From an uncultured Cellvibrionales bacterium (lineage in GTDB: Bacteria; Pseudomonadota; Gammaproteobacteria; Pseudomonadales; Cellvibrionaceae), in NCBI GenBank assembly GCA_913020115.1, contig CAJWBQ010000026.1, forward strand, positions 1-64,000: a DNA stretch of 64,000 nucleotides, in the 5' to 3' direction. Made by a program: the position numbers and the translations under genes. The notes below the pieces were generated by a model. It did not search any database, had not been told where the DNA came from, and saw only the letters and a list, made by a program, of their open reading frames with translations. Numbering within the stretch: position 1 is the stretch's first letter; every line of letters begins with the position of its first letter. This document shows, in pieces, positions 17,074 to 25,551 of the stretch.

Positions 17074-18656
17074 GCTTTCGTCACTCAATGACGTGGCTGC
17101 ACACCTGGTCGGGTTTAGTGCTGGGCTGGCTTCTCTACTTCATGTTCGTAACAGGCTCTACAGGCTATTTTGACGAAGAGATACTGCGCTGGATGCAACC
17201 GGAAATTCCTCTGCAGGAATCTTCCATTAGCGCCTCGGAGTTTATTGAAACAGCAGAGCGGCGCCTTGATCAAGTCGCCACCAATGCCACTGAAACCTAT
17301 ATCGAATTGCCCCTTGGGCGGAGCCCATTTTTTTCCATTTGGTGGCACGAGGCCGCCACACCAGAGACCGGAGCCCGTGGGCTCTGGCACAACGAAAAAC
17401 TAAACCCAAACACCGGTGAGCCCGTTATCACTCGCGAAACCGAAGGTGGCGAGTTCTTGTACCGTCTCCACTATGCATTGCATTACATTCCCGGCTGGCT
17501 GGCCTATGCGCTGACCAGCCTGGCGGCAATGTTTACGTTGGTCGCCATCATCAGTGGAGTGATTATCCATCGGCGTATTTTCAAAGATTTCTTCAGCTTC
17601 CGCCGACACAAGCAGCGATCTTGGCTGGACTTACATAATTTATTTGGTGTACTGCCACTGCCCTTTCACTTGATGATCACCTACAGTGGTTTAATGCTAC
17701 TGATGTTCAGCACCATGTTACCCGTGCCGGCGTCCAGTTATGGGGTGGGCGAAGGTCTAAGAGCGATATACGACGAAGTATTTACTGAGCATGATTCCCG
17801 CAGCGCCACTGGGATTTCAGCCAATTCCATGTCAACGGTAAGCCTCTACAACGATGCATTGAAACGCAGTGACGGAGGACTCATTAACTATGTTGCCATC
17901 AAACACCCCGGCGACAAAAATGCTGTGATTGAGATGGGCGTACTGGCTAACGAGGGCATTGAGCAGCACAAGCCCATCCACTATGACGGCGTAAGCGGAG
18001 AACTGTATGACCCAGAAGAAGACGCTAGCAAACATTCTTCCGCCAAAAGCTTTTACGACACGATGGAAATTCTGCACGAAGGATTATTCGCGCGCCCACT
18101 GTTGCGCTGGCTGTACTTTTTATCTGGCCTGATGGGAGCAGGAATGATGGCAACTGGCTCCCTGCTTTGGGCCGTCAATCGCCGCAAAAAACATACAATG
18201 TCTGGCGGTGGAGTCAGGGGTTTGGCCCTCGTTGACCGCTTAAATCTAGGCACTATCGTCGGCTTACCCATTGCCATCGCGGCGTATTTTTGGGCCAATC
18301 GGCTATTGCCTGTAGATCTAGCATCTCGCGCCCACTGGGAAATGAACAGCTTATTTATCGTTTGGGGAATTGCCCTACTTCACCCCTTTTTACGCTGGAA
18401 AAAAACCTCTCTGAAAAGTTTGTGGTGCGAGCAACTCATGTTCGCCACGATGGTATACGCATTTATTCCGGTGCTTAATGCGGCGACGTCAGAGCACCAT
18501 CTCGGCAAAGCGTTATTACAAGGCGATTGGGTAATGGCTGGGTTTGATCTTTTCATGCTTGTGCTGGCGATGTGCTTTGCCATCGCCTTCAATAAACTTC
18601 GCCGACGTATTCCAAACCCCAGCGTGGAAAATTCAGCTGCTGGGGTCAAAGTATGA
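17070..18656 (+). CDS. PepSY-associated transmembrane protein (iron-uptake associated)
   Basis: 528 residues from the ATG at 17070, which overlaps the DUF3649 stop; the frame is open further upstream but only within that gene. The protein begins MSFRHSMTWLHTWSGLVLGWLLYFMFVTGS, the hallmark first membrane helix of PepSY_TM proteins, with conserved His residues that may bind heme. Further helices lie around residues 150-175 (YALTSLAAMFTLVAIISGVIIHRR), 195-215, 355-385 and in the C-terminal third. Family members resemble FsrB/PiuB-type ferric-siderophore reductases. This one lacks the flavodoxin/FNR fusions seen in some relatives. Confidence 0.88.
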   Translation: MSFRHSMTWLHTWSGLVLGWLLYFMFVTGSTGYFDEEILRWMQPEIPLQESSISASEFIETAERRLDQVATNATETYIELPLGRSPFFSIWWHEAATPETGARGLWHNEKLNPNTGEPVITRETEGGEFLYRLHYALHYIPGWLAYALTSLAAMFTLVAIISGVIIHRRIFKDFFSFRRHKQRSWLDLHNLFGVLPLPFHLMITYSGLMLLMFSTMLPVPASSYGVGEGLRAIYDEVFTEHDSRSATGISANSMSTVSLYNDALKRSDGGLINYVAIKHPGDKNAVIEMGVLANEGIEQHKPIHYDGVSGELYDPEEDASKHSSAKSFYDTMEILHEGLFARPLLRWLYFLSGLMGAGMMATGSLLWAVNRRKKHTMSGGGVRGLALVDRLNLGTIVGLPIAIAAYFWANRLLPVDLASRAHWEMNSLFIVWGIALLHPFLRWKKTSLKSLWCEQLMFATMVYAFIPVLNAATSEHHLGKALLQGDWVMAGFDLFMLVLAMCFAIAFNKLRRRIPNPSVENSAAGVKV

Positions 18657-18988
18657 TGATTTCAAGCTTCAGCCTTTGTCTTCTGGGTTTGTGTCTCTTG
18701 AGTTTGGCGACTAAACGAAACCGTAAAAATGCTCTACCAAACTTTAAAAAATTGACGACCCTGCAGACCCGCATTCTCAAATGCGTGGGTTTTTCTTGCC
18801 TCATTACCTCAGCATTGGTGCTGGCAGAGGCTAAGGGGCTCTCTCTAGGGTTAGTTTATTTAGGCGCTTGGGTAACGCTTGCCGCCTTGACCCAAGCACT
18901 GCTGCTCAGCTATCAGCCTCGCGGAGTTCCATCGTTGCTCGTGGCAAGCTTAGCCGCAGTAATAATTTCCGTAGCGCTGAGGATTTAA
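18653..18988 (+). CDS. DUF3325 small membrane protein
   Basis: 111 residues with three to four hydrophobic helices (FSLCLLGLCLLSLA near the N-terminus; FSCLITSALVLAEA; LVYLGAWVTLAALTQALLL; LLVASLAAVIISVAL). The order DUF3649-PepSY-DUF3325 is a recurrent iron-uptake gene set. The ATG overlaps the PepSY stop by 4 nt. The stop is 2 bp from that of the convergent sensor kinase gene. Confidence 0.85.
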   Translation: MMISSFSLCLLGLCLLSLATKRNRKNALPNFKKLTTLQTRILKCVGFSCLITSALVLAEAKGLSLGLVYLGAWVTLAALTQALLLSYQPRGVPSLLVASLAAVIISVALRI

Positions 18989-18990
18989 AT

Positions 18991-20331
18991 CTAGCGGGGC
19001 AAAACAATACGCATTAACAAACCACCCGCCCCGCCATTGAGCGCGTGCACCTGACCACCAATGGCTGAAATTTGCCGCTTCGCCAGCGCAAGCCCCAGAC
19101 CAAAATTGCTGGCGGTGTCTTGCCGGGCGCTGTCTACACGAAAAAATGGCTGGAAAATTTTCTCCAAAAATTCCTCTGGCACACCCGACCCTTGGTCAAC
19201 AATATCAATTTGATAATGGTTCTTCGTGGAGGTCAACGATACTTTTACAAACTTACCGAGGGGTGTAAACCGCATAGCATTGCGAATAACATTCTCTAAA
19301 GCCTGACCCAGCGAACGGTGGTTACTTTTTTCCAGCGGCGCACTGTCTGGTAACACGACATTTATGTGACGACCCGGAAATTCAAATTGCGCGTCTTCCA
19401 CCACCACGTCAATCAAATCCACCAAATCAATGTCTTCTGCCGTTAGCAAGGGTCTCTCATTTTCTAGCCAGGCCAGAGTTAAAGTATCTTCCACCAATTT
19501 ACGAATTTGCAGAGATTCTTTCTCCACACGTTCAATGCAGTCTGTCCCACCCTGCTCTTTCTTGACGGATTCGAGAGCAACATCGAGCCTGGCTAAAGGT
19601 GTACGCAATTCGTGAGATAAATCAGAAATCAGCTGTCGCTGCCCCATAATCAAGTCGCTGATTCTAGAGGCCATCCGATCAAAGGTGCTTGTTAGTTCCG
19701 CGAGTTCATCACTACGATTACCGATTAAATCCCGTACGCGAATGTCAAACTGCCCCTGACTAAATTTGCGGGTTGCCACCTCCAGTTTTCGCAGCGGCGA
19801 CATGATGTGTTGATACAACATCCATGAAATTAAGGTCAGGAGTATCAACGGTAAAACAATTTGTAAAGTCAGGTTCGCAAAACCCAAATAAGGGAAAATA
19901 CCGGGCCGCATGCGCTCCGGTAGCCGGATAAGAAAATGAATATTGCTGTCTGGAAAATCGACTTCCATCAGAGGATTTACCAACCAGGGATGCAACATAT
20001 ACTGAAGTCCGCGACCAATGCCGTAGTATTGGTAGAAATACTCATTCAATTCACCGCCGGCGACAGTACTTACCTTCGACTCTACAATCGCCGCCCAGGT
20101 ATTTTCTCTGCTTTGTATTTCTTCCATCCAGCTTTGTAGGCCTTCAGTATCGCCCGCCAGATAAAACTGTTTTGCACGATCCGCATAGTCATTGATCTGT
20201 TGCTTGTGGGCCTCTGTCAGATGGCTCAAACGCTCTTCCGTTTGAGAAGCCAAGAGGTTAACAAGGTAAAACAACAGAACCGTGCCAATGGCCACAATTA
20301 AACAGAGCTTCCACAGCAATGGGCGGTTCAT
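18991..20331 (-). CDS. Sensor histidine kinase, HAMP type
   Basis: 446 residues from the ATG at 20331, which overlaps the response regulator stop by 4 nt; the frame is open to 20382 inside that gene. Two membrane helices (LLWKLCLIVAIGTVLLFYLVNLLA and LTLQIVLPLILLTLISWMLYQHI) flank a ~140-residue periplasmic sensor. HAMP follows (MSPLRKLEVATRKFSQGQFDIRV), then the H-box LISDLSHELRTPLARLD, the N-box ALENVIRNAMRFTP and the G boxes DQGSGVPEEFLEKIFQPFFR and GLGLALAKR. It resembles RstB/CpxA/PfeS-like kinases. Position beside a Fur-type iron locus suggests it may sense an iron-related or envelope signal; this is inference. Confidence 0.92.
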   Translation of the reverse strand: MNRPLLWKLCLIVAIGTVLLFYLVNLLASQTEERLSHLTEAHKQQINDYADRAKQFYLAGDTEGLQSWMEEIQSRENTWAAIVESKVSTVAGGELNEYFYQYYGIGRGLQYMLHPWLVNPLMEVDFPDSNIHFLIRLPERMRPGIFPYLGFANLTLQIVLPLILLTLISWMLYQHIMSPLRKLEVATRKFSQGQFDIRVRDLIGNRSDELAELTSTFDRMASRISDLIMGQRQLISDLSHELRTPLARLDVALESVKKEQGGTDCIERVEKESLQIRKLVEDTLTLAWLENERPLLTAEDIDLVDLIDVVVEDAQFEFPGRHINVVLPDSAPLEKSNHRSLGQALENVIRNAMRFTPLGKFVKVSLTSTKNHYQIDIVDQGSGVPEEFLEKIFQPFFRVDSARQDTASNFGLGLALAKRQISAIGGQVHALNGGAGGLLMRIVLPR

Positions 20332-21077
20332 GACAACAAATATCCTTTGCCATGCACAGTTTGCAGACGCGACCCATCCCACCCCGCGGCGTTGAGTTTG
20401 CGCCGAACTCGGCTGAGGTGCATATCCAAACTCCGGTCATAGCTGCTATAGGAACGATTCAGAACAATTTGATACAAAAGGGCTTTGGACAAAATTTCCC
20501 CGGGTGATGACATTAGCGTTCGCAGCAGTTTGAATTCTATCGGCGTGAAGTTTATGGCGTTTGACCCCACTTGCACCTTGTGGGTGACACGATTGACGCT
20601 TAGCGAGTCCAGAGTTTGTGTCCAGGGGGCATTGCTTATCAAGCTAGGGTGACAGCGCCGTAATAGGGCTTCAATTCTCAGCAAGAGTTCCTGGGAATTA
20701 TAGGGTTTGGAAATGTAATCGTCGGCTCCATTGCGCAAGCCCTTGATCCGCTCCTCCTCCGCGCCTTTGGCCGATAAAATAATCACCGGTACTTGGCTAT
20801 GTTCACGCAGATTGGCGAGCAGCTCGAAACCACTCATTTTTGGCAGCATGACGTCCAGAAGTATGAGCTGATAATGATTACTCGAGGCGGCTACCATACC
20901 CGTACAGCCGTTGTAGCAGGCATCAACGCCAAAGCCTTCGCCTTGTAATAGCTTGCAGAGCTGCTCGCTTAATACGGGGTCGTCTTCGATGATCAGTATG
21001 CTGAATTCAGGGGCCGTGGCTGTGTTGGCAGATTCCTGGGCGATTTGTTTGAGCTCCGTATCATGATCACTTGGCAA
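20328..21077 (-). CDS. OmpR-family response regulator
   Basis: 249 residues from a TTG start at 21077. A receiver domain occupies residues ~25-140, with the acidic pair IIEDD, phosphoacceptor Asp in LILLDVMLPKMSG, Thr/Ser position LSAKG and Lys in ISKPY. The C-terminal winged helix (INFTPIEFKLLRTLMSSPGE, then SRVRRKLNAAGWDGSRLQTVHGKGYLL) is OmpR/PhoB type. The extra ~24 residues before the receiver domain suggest the true start could be internal, though no better start codon is evident. It forms an operon with the kinase. Confidence 0.92.
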   Translation of the reverse strand: MPSDHDTELKQIAQESANTATAPEFSILIIEDDPVLSEQLCKLLQGEGFGVDACYNGCTGMVAASSNHYQLILLDVMLPKMSGFELLANLREHSQVPVIILSAKGAEEERIKGLRNGADDYISKPYNSQELLLRIEALLRRCHPSLISNAPWTQTLDSLSVNRVTHKVQVGSNAINFTPIEFKLLRTLMSSPGEILSKALLYQIVLNRSYSSYDRSLDMHLSRVRRKLNAAGWDGSRLQTVHGKGYLLS

Positions 21078-21083
21078 TAAGCC

Positions 21084-21098
21084 AAATGAATATCATTT
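21084..21098 (-). promoter_or_regulatory. AT-rich 6-3-6 palindrome, possible Fur or autoregulator site
   Basis: AAATGAATATCATTT has AAATGA and TCATTT as perfect inverted arms around ATA, 7 bp upstream of the response regulator's start codon. It partly resembles a Fur site, but it could equally be bound by the response regulator itself. Confidence 0.35.
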
Positions 21099-21168
21099 GT
21101 ATTTGGAGCAATTATAAGCGAGGAGAATATAATATCTATAGTTGGGGTAATTTTTTAGGTTCCCAGGG

Positions 21169-21196
21169 ACAGCCTGGGGGTCACAGCCTGGGGGTC
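21169..21196. repeat. Tandem 14-bp duplication abutting REP-like repeat A
   Basis: ACAGCCTGGGGGTC occurs twice without spacer (21169-21182 and 21183-21196); the second copy runs straight into the GGGGTCAAGTCTTG repeat core. It could be a slippage product or a footprint of repeat movement. Confidence 0.7.
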
Positions 21197-21270
21197 AAGT
21201 CTTGCTTTTTGCCTTACGGCCTAATGCAATGACACGGCGATGTGTAAGGCAAAAGGCAAGACTTGACCCC
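21191..21270. repeat. REP-like repeat A, paired inverted copy
   Basis: The left arm starts GGGGTCAAGTCTTG and ends GCCTTAC; the right arm mirrors it (GTAAGGC ... CAAGACTTGACCCC). The arms are ~27 bp with one mismatch around a ~26-bp centre containing GCAATGACACGGCGATG. It ends one base before the stop codon (TAA, complement of 21271-21273) of the Nudix-like gene. Confidence 0.8.
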
Positions 21271-22332
21271 TTACTCCCTTCGCTGCAAGTATTTTATTCC
21301 ATAATATAGAGAGGCAACCCCTTCCAAAGTGATTTTATGCTTCTTTATCGATCCCAGCAGTTCATCCGTATTCAGTACAATTTCTGAGTGATACCATTTC
21401 TTCTGTTCAATTTCAGGCCACAAATTCATGTCTTTTATCGTCTTTTGTGCTTTCACTCTCTTTTCTATGAGCTGCTTCTTAGACAAGTTTGTGAAGCCTG
21501 AGAAAAAAATCTGCGGCTTTCCACCACGAGAAAATTCCCTGCATAGAGCAATAGGCACAAGCTCTTCAATATCATCTTTCGTGAGCCCAACCTCTTCTTC
21601 AAGCTCCGAATACATGTGCGTCGTAAAGAAATTTTCGAAACTATCATCAGTTGAATTTGATGGCCATTTTGCTACTCCCGAAGACGTGCAATGAACGCCT
21701 CCGGGAAAGACTCCCACCTTTTGGACACGCTTAACCATATAGGGGATATATTCATCACCCTCTCTATAATAAATAAGCGACGCTATTCCGATCGTATTAG
21801 CCATACTCCTGTCGTTTAGGTCGGGTAAGCTTCCGCCGTAAACGCCTCTTAACAACAATCTAAGGGAGATCCTATCCTCTGTGCCGTCAACCCAATCCAA
21901 TATTAGATTAGATTTACATTGGTCGAAATAGGAAGCCTTTTGTAGAGAAAGCGTTATTTCCTCCTCATCTTCTCTGGTCTTTTGAAGCCTAATTGCGCCT
22001 TCATTATTCTTCACTCTTTTGGATTCTATAAGCTTAGAGAATCCAAGGTCAGAAATTCTTGCCCACTCTTGGTTTCGAGGGTGGTATAGGAACTTCCTAG
22101 CATTAGTTTCAATTTTCACCCTCTTACTTTCAGGGTATAGGCTAATCAATTCACTATAAGGTATGTAATGAGAAATCGATGTTTCTTCAGCGTATACACC
22201 AAGGAGGTAACTTGTATCATAATTTAAGAAGTCGTCATTTTTTGGCGCAATCAGAGCCCCTTTAGCCTTTAATGCAAGTTCAAGCAAGCTCAAAGACACC
22301 TCGGCAGCGCCAATAATTGTTTCTATCACCAT
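21271..22332 (-). CDS. Nudix-like protein of unknown function
   Basis: 353 residues. The N-terminal half (~190 residues) is unrecognised and starts with a hydrophobic/amphipathic helix (VIETIIGAAEVSLSLLELAL). The C-terminal half contains a Nudix-like box. GVFPGGVHCTSS is followed, after an insertion, by MYSELEEEVGLT, which fits the REUxEExGU core except that Ser replaces the Arg. The insertion between the leading Gly and the helix is longer than in a standard Nudix box. A pyrophosphohydrolase or a nucleotide-sensing regulator are both possible. It lies first in a run of repeat-flanked minus-strand genes, and its base composition appears more AT-rich than neighbouring housekeeping genes. Confidence 0.65.
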   Translation of the reverse strand: MVIETIIGAAEVSLSLLELALKAKGALIAPKNDDFLNYDTSYLLGVYAEETSISHYIPYSELISLYPESKRVKIETNARKFLYHPRNQEWARISDLGFSKLIESKRVKNNEGAIRLQKTREDEEEITLSLQKASYFDQCKSNLILDWVDGTEDRISLRLLLRGVYGGSLPDLNDRSMANTIGIASLIYYREGDEYIPYMVKRVQKVGVFPGGVHCTSSGVAKWPSNSTDDSFENFFTTHMYSELEEEVGLTKDDIEELVPIALCREFSRGGKPQIFFSGFTNLSKKQLIEKRVKAQKTIKDMNLWPEIEQKKWYHSEIVLNTDELLGSIKKHKITLEGVASLYYGIKYLQRRE

Positions 22333-22408
22333 ACAAAATTCCCTGTATTTACCTAAAATACTACCGTGTTGTAATACAAAATGCGAAGGGCAGCGGCACG
22401 CGTCTGAA

Positions 22409-23332
22409 TTAAGGTTTGAGGCGACCTTCCCCTAAACTTGGTTTGCTAACCTCCCGACCAAAGCGACGCAGTTTATCGGGCGGCTGCGTGCAAGAGCTGA
22501 TGTAAGTCCACTCTCCTATGCCTGGATTTCTTATAGTTGTAACGCAACTATTCCCTATTCGAGATACGTCACTACCATGAACGTCTGTATAAACATCTGT
22601 TTTACCGCTCCTTTTTTTTGAATTCATATCGGTAACATAGCTACCTTCTAGCTTTTCCTTCAATTTCGAATCAAACACCATAACGCCTTCCTTGAGGGGT
22701 GTACCTCCAGATCCCACACTTTTTTCTGAATATACTTCGTTATTATTAAGGTCTTTGACATAGGTCTCAATTGATTGTCGATAAGACAAGCCCCCCAACG
22801 ACGAATTCTCGGTTCCGGCCATATCATTTACTTGACTATCGCCGTTATTTTCAACGAGTTTTGTTGTCTTAGGTATTTCGTTAATGGTGGATAAATTATC
22901 AGCGATAGACGCCTTGTCAACGACTGCTTCTTCGACGGGCAACGCTTGTTCAATCGATGATTCATTTACTTGCGAATCTACGATATTTTCCTTCATTGAA
23001 AGCGCAACGCTTATAGTTTGCGTCTTTCTTTGTGGACCTGTAAATAATGGCTTACTAGTAAATTGAACAAGGTGCCATGAATAGGCCGCTATCATGACTA
23101 AGGCAACAAATAGACCGTTCTGCCATTTAGCCCAAGCAGATAATTCATGCCGCTGGGCCAATCGCCCTTGAAAATCATCCTCATTAATAAATAATCCGCG
23201 AACGATTTTAGGGTGATCAGGGTCAGCGATCAGATCCACGTCAAAAATATCAGATAATTTGATATCTTCAAAATCACTAAAATCTGTCCGTAGATAATCC
23301 ATCTGTGTACTAAGCTCAACACCAAGAAGCAA
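22409..23332 (-). CDS. Uncharacterised single-pass membrane protein
   Basis: 307 residues with no family I recognise. About 65 N-terminal acidic residues come before a single membrane helix (LFVALVMIAAYSWHLVQF, ~residues 73-90), then a long Ser/Asn/Glu-rich low-complexity linker (~residues 105-200). A small C-terminal domain has two Cys (GNSCVTTIRNPG and YISSCTQPP) that could form a disulfide, which would place it in the periplasm. The architecture recalls TonB/TolA/GspC-type bitopic proteins, but no motif supports any of these. It lies between the Nudix-like gene and the hydrolase. Confidence 0.6.
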   Translation of the reverse strand: MLLGVELSTQMDYLRTDFSDFEDIKLSDIFDVDLIADPDHPKIVRGLFINEDDFQGRLAQRHELSAWAKWQNGLFVALVMIAAYSWHLVQFTSKPLFTGPQRKTQTISVALSMKENIVDSQVNESSIEQALPVEEAVVDKASIADNLSTINEIPKTTKLVENNGDSQVNDMAGTENSSLGGLSYRQSIETYVKDLNNNEVYSEKSVGSGGTPLKEGVMVFDSKLKEKLEGSYVTDMNSKKRSGKTDVYTDVHGSDVSRIGNSCVTTIRNPGIGEWTYISSCTQPPDKLRRFGREVSKPSLGEGRLKP

Positions 23333-23501
23333 GAGCCCTTTAGAAGCACAAATTGCAAGAAGGTTCCATGTGAGCGGGCCACCTACCTGCTTCTGTTCTA
23401 ACTAGAAGTATGCAATTTTAGGATTCTATTTTCGATGTACACAGAATAAAGTCTTAGTTTACTCCTTCCGTTCTCTGGTCCGGCGCAATGAACACGACGA
23501 T

Positions 23502-23530
23502 GGAAAAGGCAAAAGACAAGACTTGACCCC
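23502..23530. repeat. REP-like repeat A, right half
   Basis: GGAAAAGGCAAAAGACAAG followed by ACTTGACCCC. The preceding GCAATGAACACGACGATG resembles the centre of the 21191-21270 copy, so this is a copy that lacks the left arm. It lies 11 bp from the stop of the hydrolase gene. Confidence 0.75.
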
Positions 23531-23536
23531 GCTCCC

Positions 23537-23560
23537 CGTTTTTAATCTGAGCCTATACTT
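23537..23560. repeat. REP-like repeat B, diverged copy at the hydrolase 3' end
   Basis: GTTTTTAATCTGAGCCTATAC is a diverged version of the TTTTTACTCTGACCCTAAAC motif seen at 24646, 25525, 26681 and 26791. The stop codon of the 23542-24585 gene and its last residues (GSD) fall inside it. Confidence 0.5.
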
Positions 23561-24585
23561 TGAACCTGATCAATCACTCGCAACAGAGCCATCACAATAT
23601 CACCGGGAACTTCCTCTTGCAGGAAATGACCGCCCTCCGTTTCAGTGACGGGCGCCTTGGGAAAATTCTGCTTCATCTTGGGTAAGGCTTTACCCAAGAT
23701 TGGGTCATTCATGCCCCAAACAATCTCGGCAGGAATATCCAAACTATGGACATATTTTTCAATAATTCTCATTGCAGCAGCACTTGGGTGATCTGGACCA
23801 TCGGTAACCATGCGCATCATCGCCAATGGCGCTTTAGCGTTACCGCTTTCCATCACAGGCTTTCCGTACAGACCCGCCACCTCAGCAGTAAATCCACTGG
23901 GGTCACCCTGCACTTTATGCAACTGGTCAAATATCGAGACAAATACCTCAAGCATCAACTCCCCTACGACGGGTGTCTTGACCGTAGCGTGAGTACTGGA
24001 TAGATCCATTGCTTCTGTTGGGGCGTTAAACCCGGTGTTGAGTATCACAGCCCCTTTAAGCAGCCCTGGTGATTGGGCAAGTGCGCCCATTCCAATTGGC
24101 CCACCCCAGTCCTGCCCCACATAGACCAACTCGGTCAATTTCAATTGCTTCAACACACTGTTTATCCAGCGTGTATGATTATCTAGGGTGTGCGCGCTCG
24201 CGGGAATTTTACTTGAAAAACCCAAGCCCACTAGGGTCGGCATGATCAGGCGAAGCCTATCTTTCGGCAGCTCTTCAGCCACTTTTCGGTATAGAAACCC
24301 CGAAGTCGGATTGCCATGCTGTAGGAAGACAGGGAGCCCTGTCCCTACTTCAAGTACATGTACTTTAATCCCTGGTTCCACCTCGACAAAATAACTTTTG
24401 TAACCCTTAGAGAGATGTTTCGCGGCGTATTCAGGTAGGGGGAATGCTTCAAAGGTTCCAGCATCCAAAGTGATGTTGCCTTTTCCCTGAGGGTTTATCA
24501 ACTCACCGTCTTGGGTGATGACACCCGCAAAAAGAATACTAGCGACTACAGAGAATGCCAGAATAATTAGGATTGTTTTTTTCAA
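23542..24585 (-). CDS. Alpha/beta hydrolase, haloalkane-dehalogenase-like, secreted
   Basis: 347 residues with an N-terminal signal peptide (TILIILAFSVVASILFAGVI). The fold signatures match haloalkane dehalogenases: oxyanion segment FLQHGNPTSGFLYRKV, nucleophile elbow VGQDWGGPIG with Asp (not Ser) as the nucleophile, VWGMNDPI for the acid-bearing strand and GGHFLQEEVP for the catalytic His. In haloalkane dehalogenases the nucleophile is Asp, so dehalogenase or epoxide hydrolase activity is plausible. A periplasmic export signal is unusual for characterised dehalogenases. The substrate is unknown. It is flanked by repeats on both sides. Confidence 0.8.
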   Translation of the reverse strand: MKKTILIILAFSVVASILFAGVITQDGELINPQGKGNITLDAGTFEAFPLPEYAAKHLSKGYKSYFVEVEPGIKVHVLEVGTGLPVFLQHGNPTSGFLYRKVAEELPKDRLRLIMPTLVGLGFSSKIPASAHTLDNHTRWINSVLKQLKLTELVYVGQDWGGPIGMGALAQSPGLLKGAVILNTGFNAPTEAMDLSSTHATVKTPVVGELMLEVFVSIFDQLHKVQGDPSGFTAEVAGLYGKPVMESGNAKAPLAMMRMVTDGPDHPSAAAMRIIEKYVHSLDIPAEIVWGMNDPILGKALPKMKQNFPKAPVTETEGGHFLQEEVPGDIVMALLRVIDQVQSIGSD

Positions 24586-24645
24586 AGTTCTATGTCCTTT
24601 TGTAAATGATCAAAAGAGCCTTCTGGCATTACCTTTCTTTTCCAA

Positions 24646-24670
24646 GAGTTTTTACTCTGACCCTGAACTT
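24646..24670. repeat. REP-like repeat B at the racemase 3' end
   Basis: GAGTTTTTACTCTGACCCTG followed by AACTT. The TAA stop (complement of 24652-24654) and the last codons (SGSE) of the racemase gene lie inside it. Confidence 0.7.
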
Positions 24671-25356
24671 ACTGCAAGCTTTACCGCCTCCTCTGCATGA
24701 ATCTCTGTCGTGTCATATAAAGGCACCGATGTATGTTGCTGCTGAACAAGTAGGGCTATTTCCGTGCAACCCAAAATAATTGCCTCAGCGCCTTTTGCAT
24801 ATAGACTTTCTATAATTTCTAGATATTTGTTTCTCGAGGAATCGACGATTTTACCGAGGCATAATTCCGAATATATAACGTCATGGACAACTTTTCGTTC
24901 TTCAGAATCTGGGATTAGCACTTCAATATTGTAGCTATCCGTTATTCGGCCTTTATAGAAATCTTGCTCCATTGTAAATTGAGTGCCAAGCAAACCAACG
25001 CGCTTTATGTTTTCCCTTTGAAGCCTCTCAGCCGTAGCATCGGCTATATGAAGGATAGGGATTGATATTTGGCTGGCGATCTCTTTCTCTACTTTATGCA
25101 TTGTATTGGTACAAATTAGCAGAAAATCAGCGCCGCCAGCTTCAACTGACACCGCGGCCTTAGACAGAATTTTCGCTGTTTCACCCCAATCACCCTGATG
25201 CTGTAATTTTTCAATTTCATCGAAATCTACACTATACATACAGACCTTTGCTGAATGGAGGCCCCCCAAGGATTTCTTAACGCCTTCGTTTAAGGCTTTA
25301 TAGTAGCTGGCTGTAGATTCCCAGCTCATTCCACCAAGCATTCCTATTGTTTTCAT
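24652..25356 (-). CDS. Aspartate/glutamate racemase family protein
   Basis: 234 residues, the full length of the RacX/YgeA-like aspartate-glutamate racemase family. It starts MKTIGMLGGMSWESTASYYKALN, the family hallmark. The two catalytic Cys motifs are present: ICTNTMHK (residues ~82-89) and LGCTEIALL (residues ~194-202). The enzyme interconverts L- and D-amino acids without PLP. The last residues SGSE-stop derive from a repeat B copy. It is a single gene between repeats, and no cell-wall genes lie nearby. Confidence 0.9.
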   Translation of the reverse strand: MKTIGMLGGMSWESTASYYKALNEGVKKSLGGLHSAKVCMYSVDFDEIEKLQHQGDWGETAKILSKAAVSVEAGGADFLLICTNTMHKVEKEIASQISIPILHIADATAERLQRENIKRVGLLGTQFTMEQDFYKGRITDSYNIEVLIPDSEERKVVHDVIYSELCLGKIVDSSRNKYLEIIESLYAKGAEAIILGCTEIALLVQQQHTSVPLYDTTEIHAEEAVKLAVSSGSE

Positions 25357-25420
25357 ACGACCCCTTCACTCCTATTTTCGCTTGCGATCTAATGCTCCAG
25401 TCACACACTAATGGAGCAAT

Positions 25421-25448
25421 GGGGTCAAGTCTTGTCTTTTGCCTTTTT
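25421..25448. repeat. REP-like repeat A, left half
   Basis: GGGGTCAAGTCTTGTCTTTT followed by GCCTTTTT. With the repeat B motif ending near 25551 it could bound one ~130-bp element lying between the racemase and XRE genes. Confidence 0.75.
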
Positions 25449-25524
25449 ATTTGAAGGAAACAACATTTTGCACTTCCCACGATATTTCAGCCAACTTTGT
25501 GAGGGACGATGAACGTATCAGGGC

Positions 25525-25551
25525 AGTGGTTTTGACTCTGACCCTAAACTT
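25525..25551. repeat. REP-like repeat B at the XRE regulator 3' end
   Basis: AGTGGTTTTGACTCTGACCC followed by TAAACTT. The TAG stop (complement of 25544-25546) of the XRE gene lies inside it. Confidence 0.7.
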
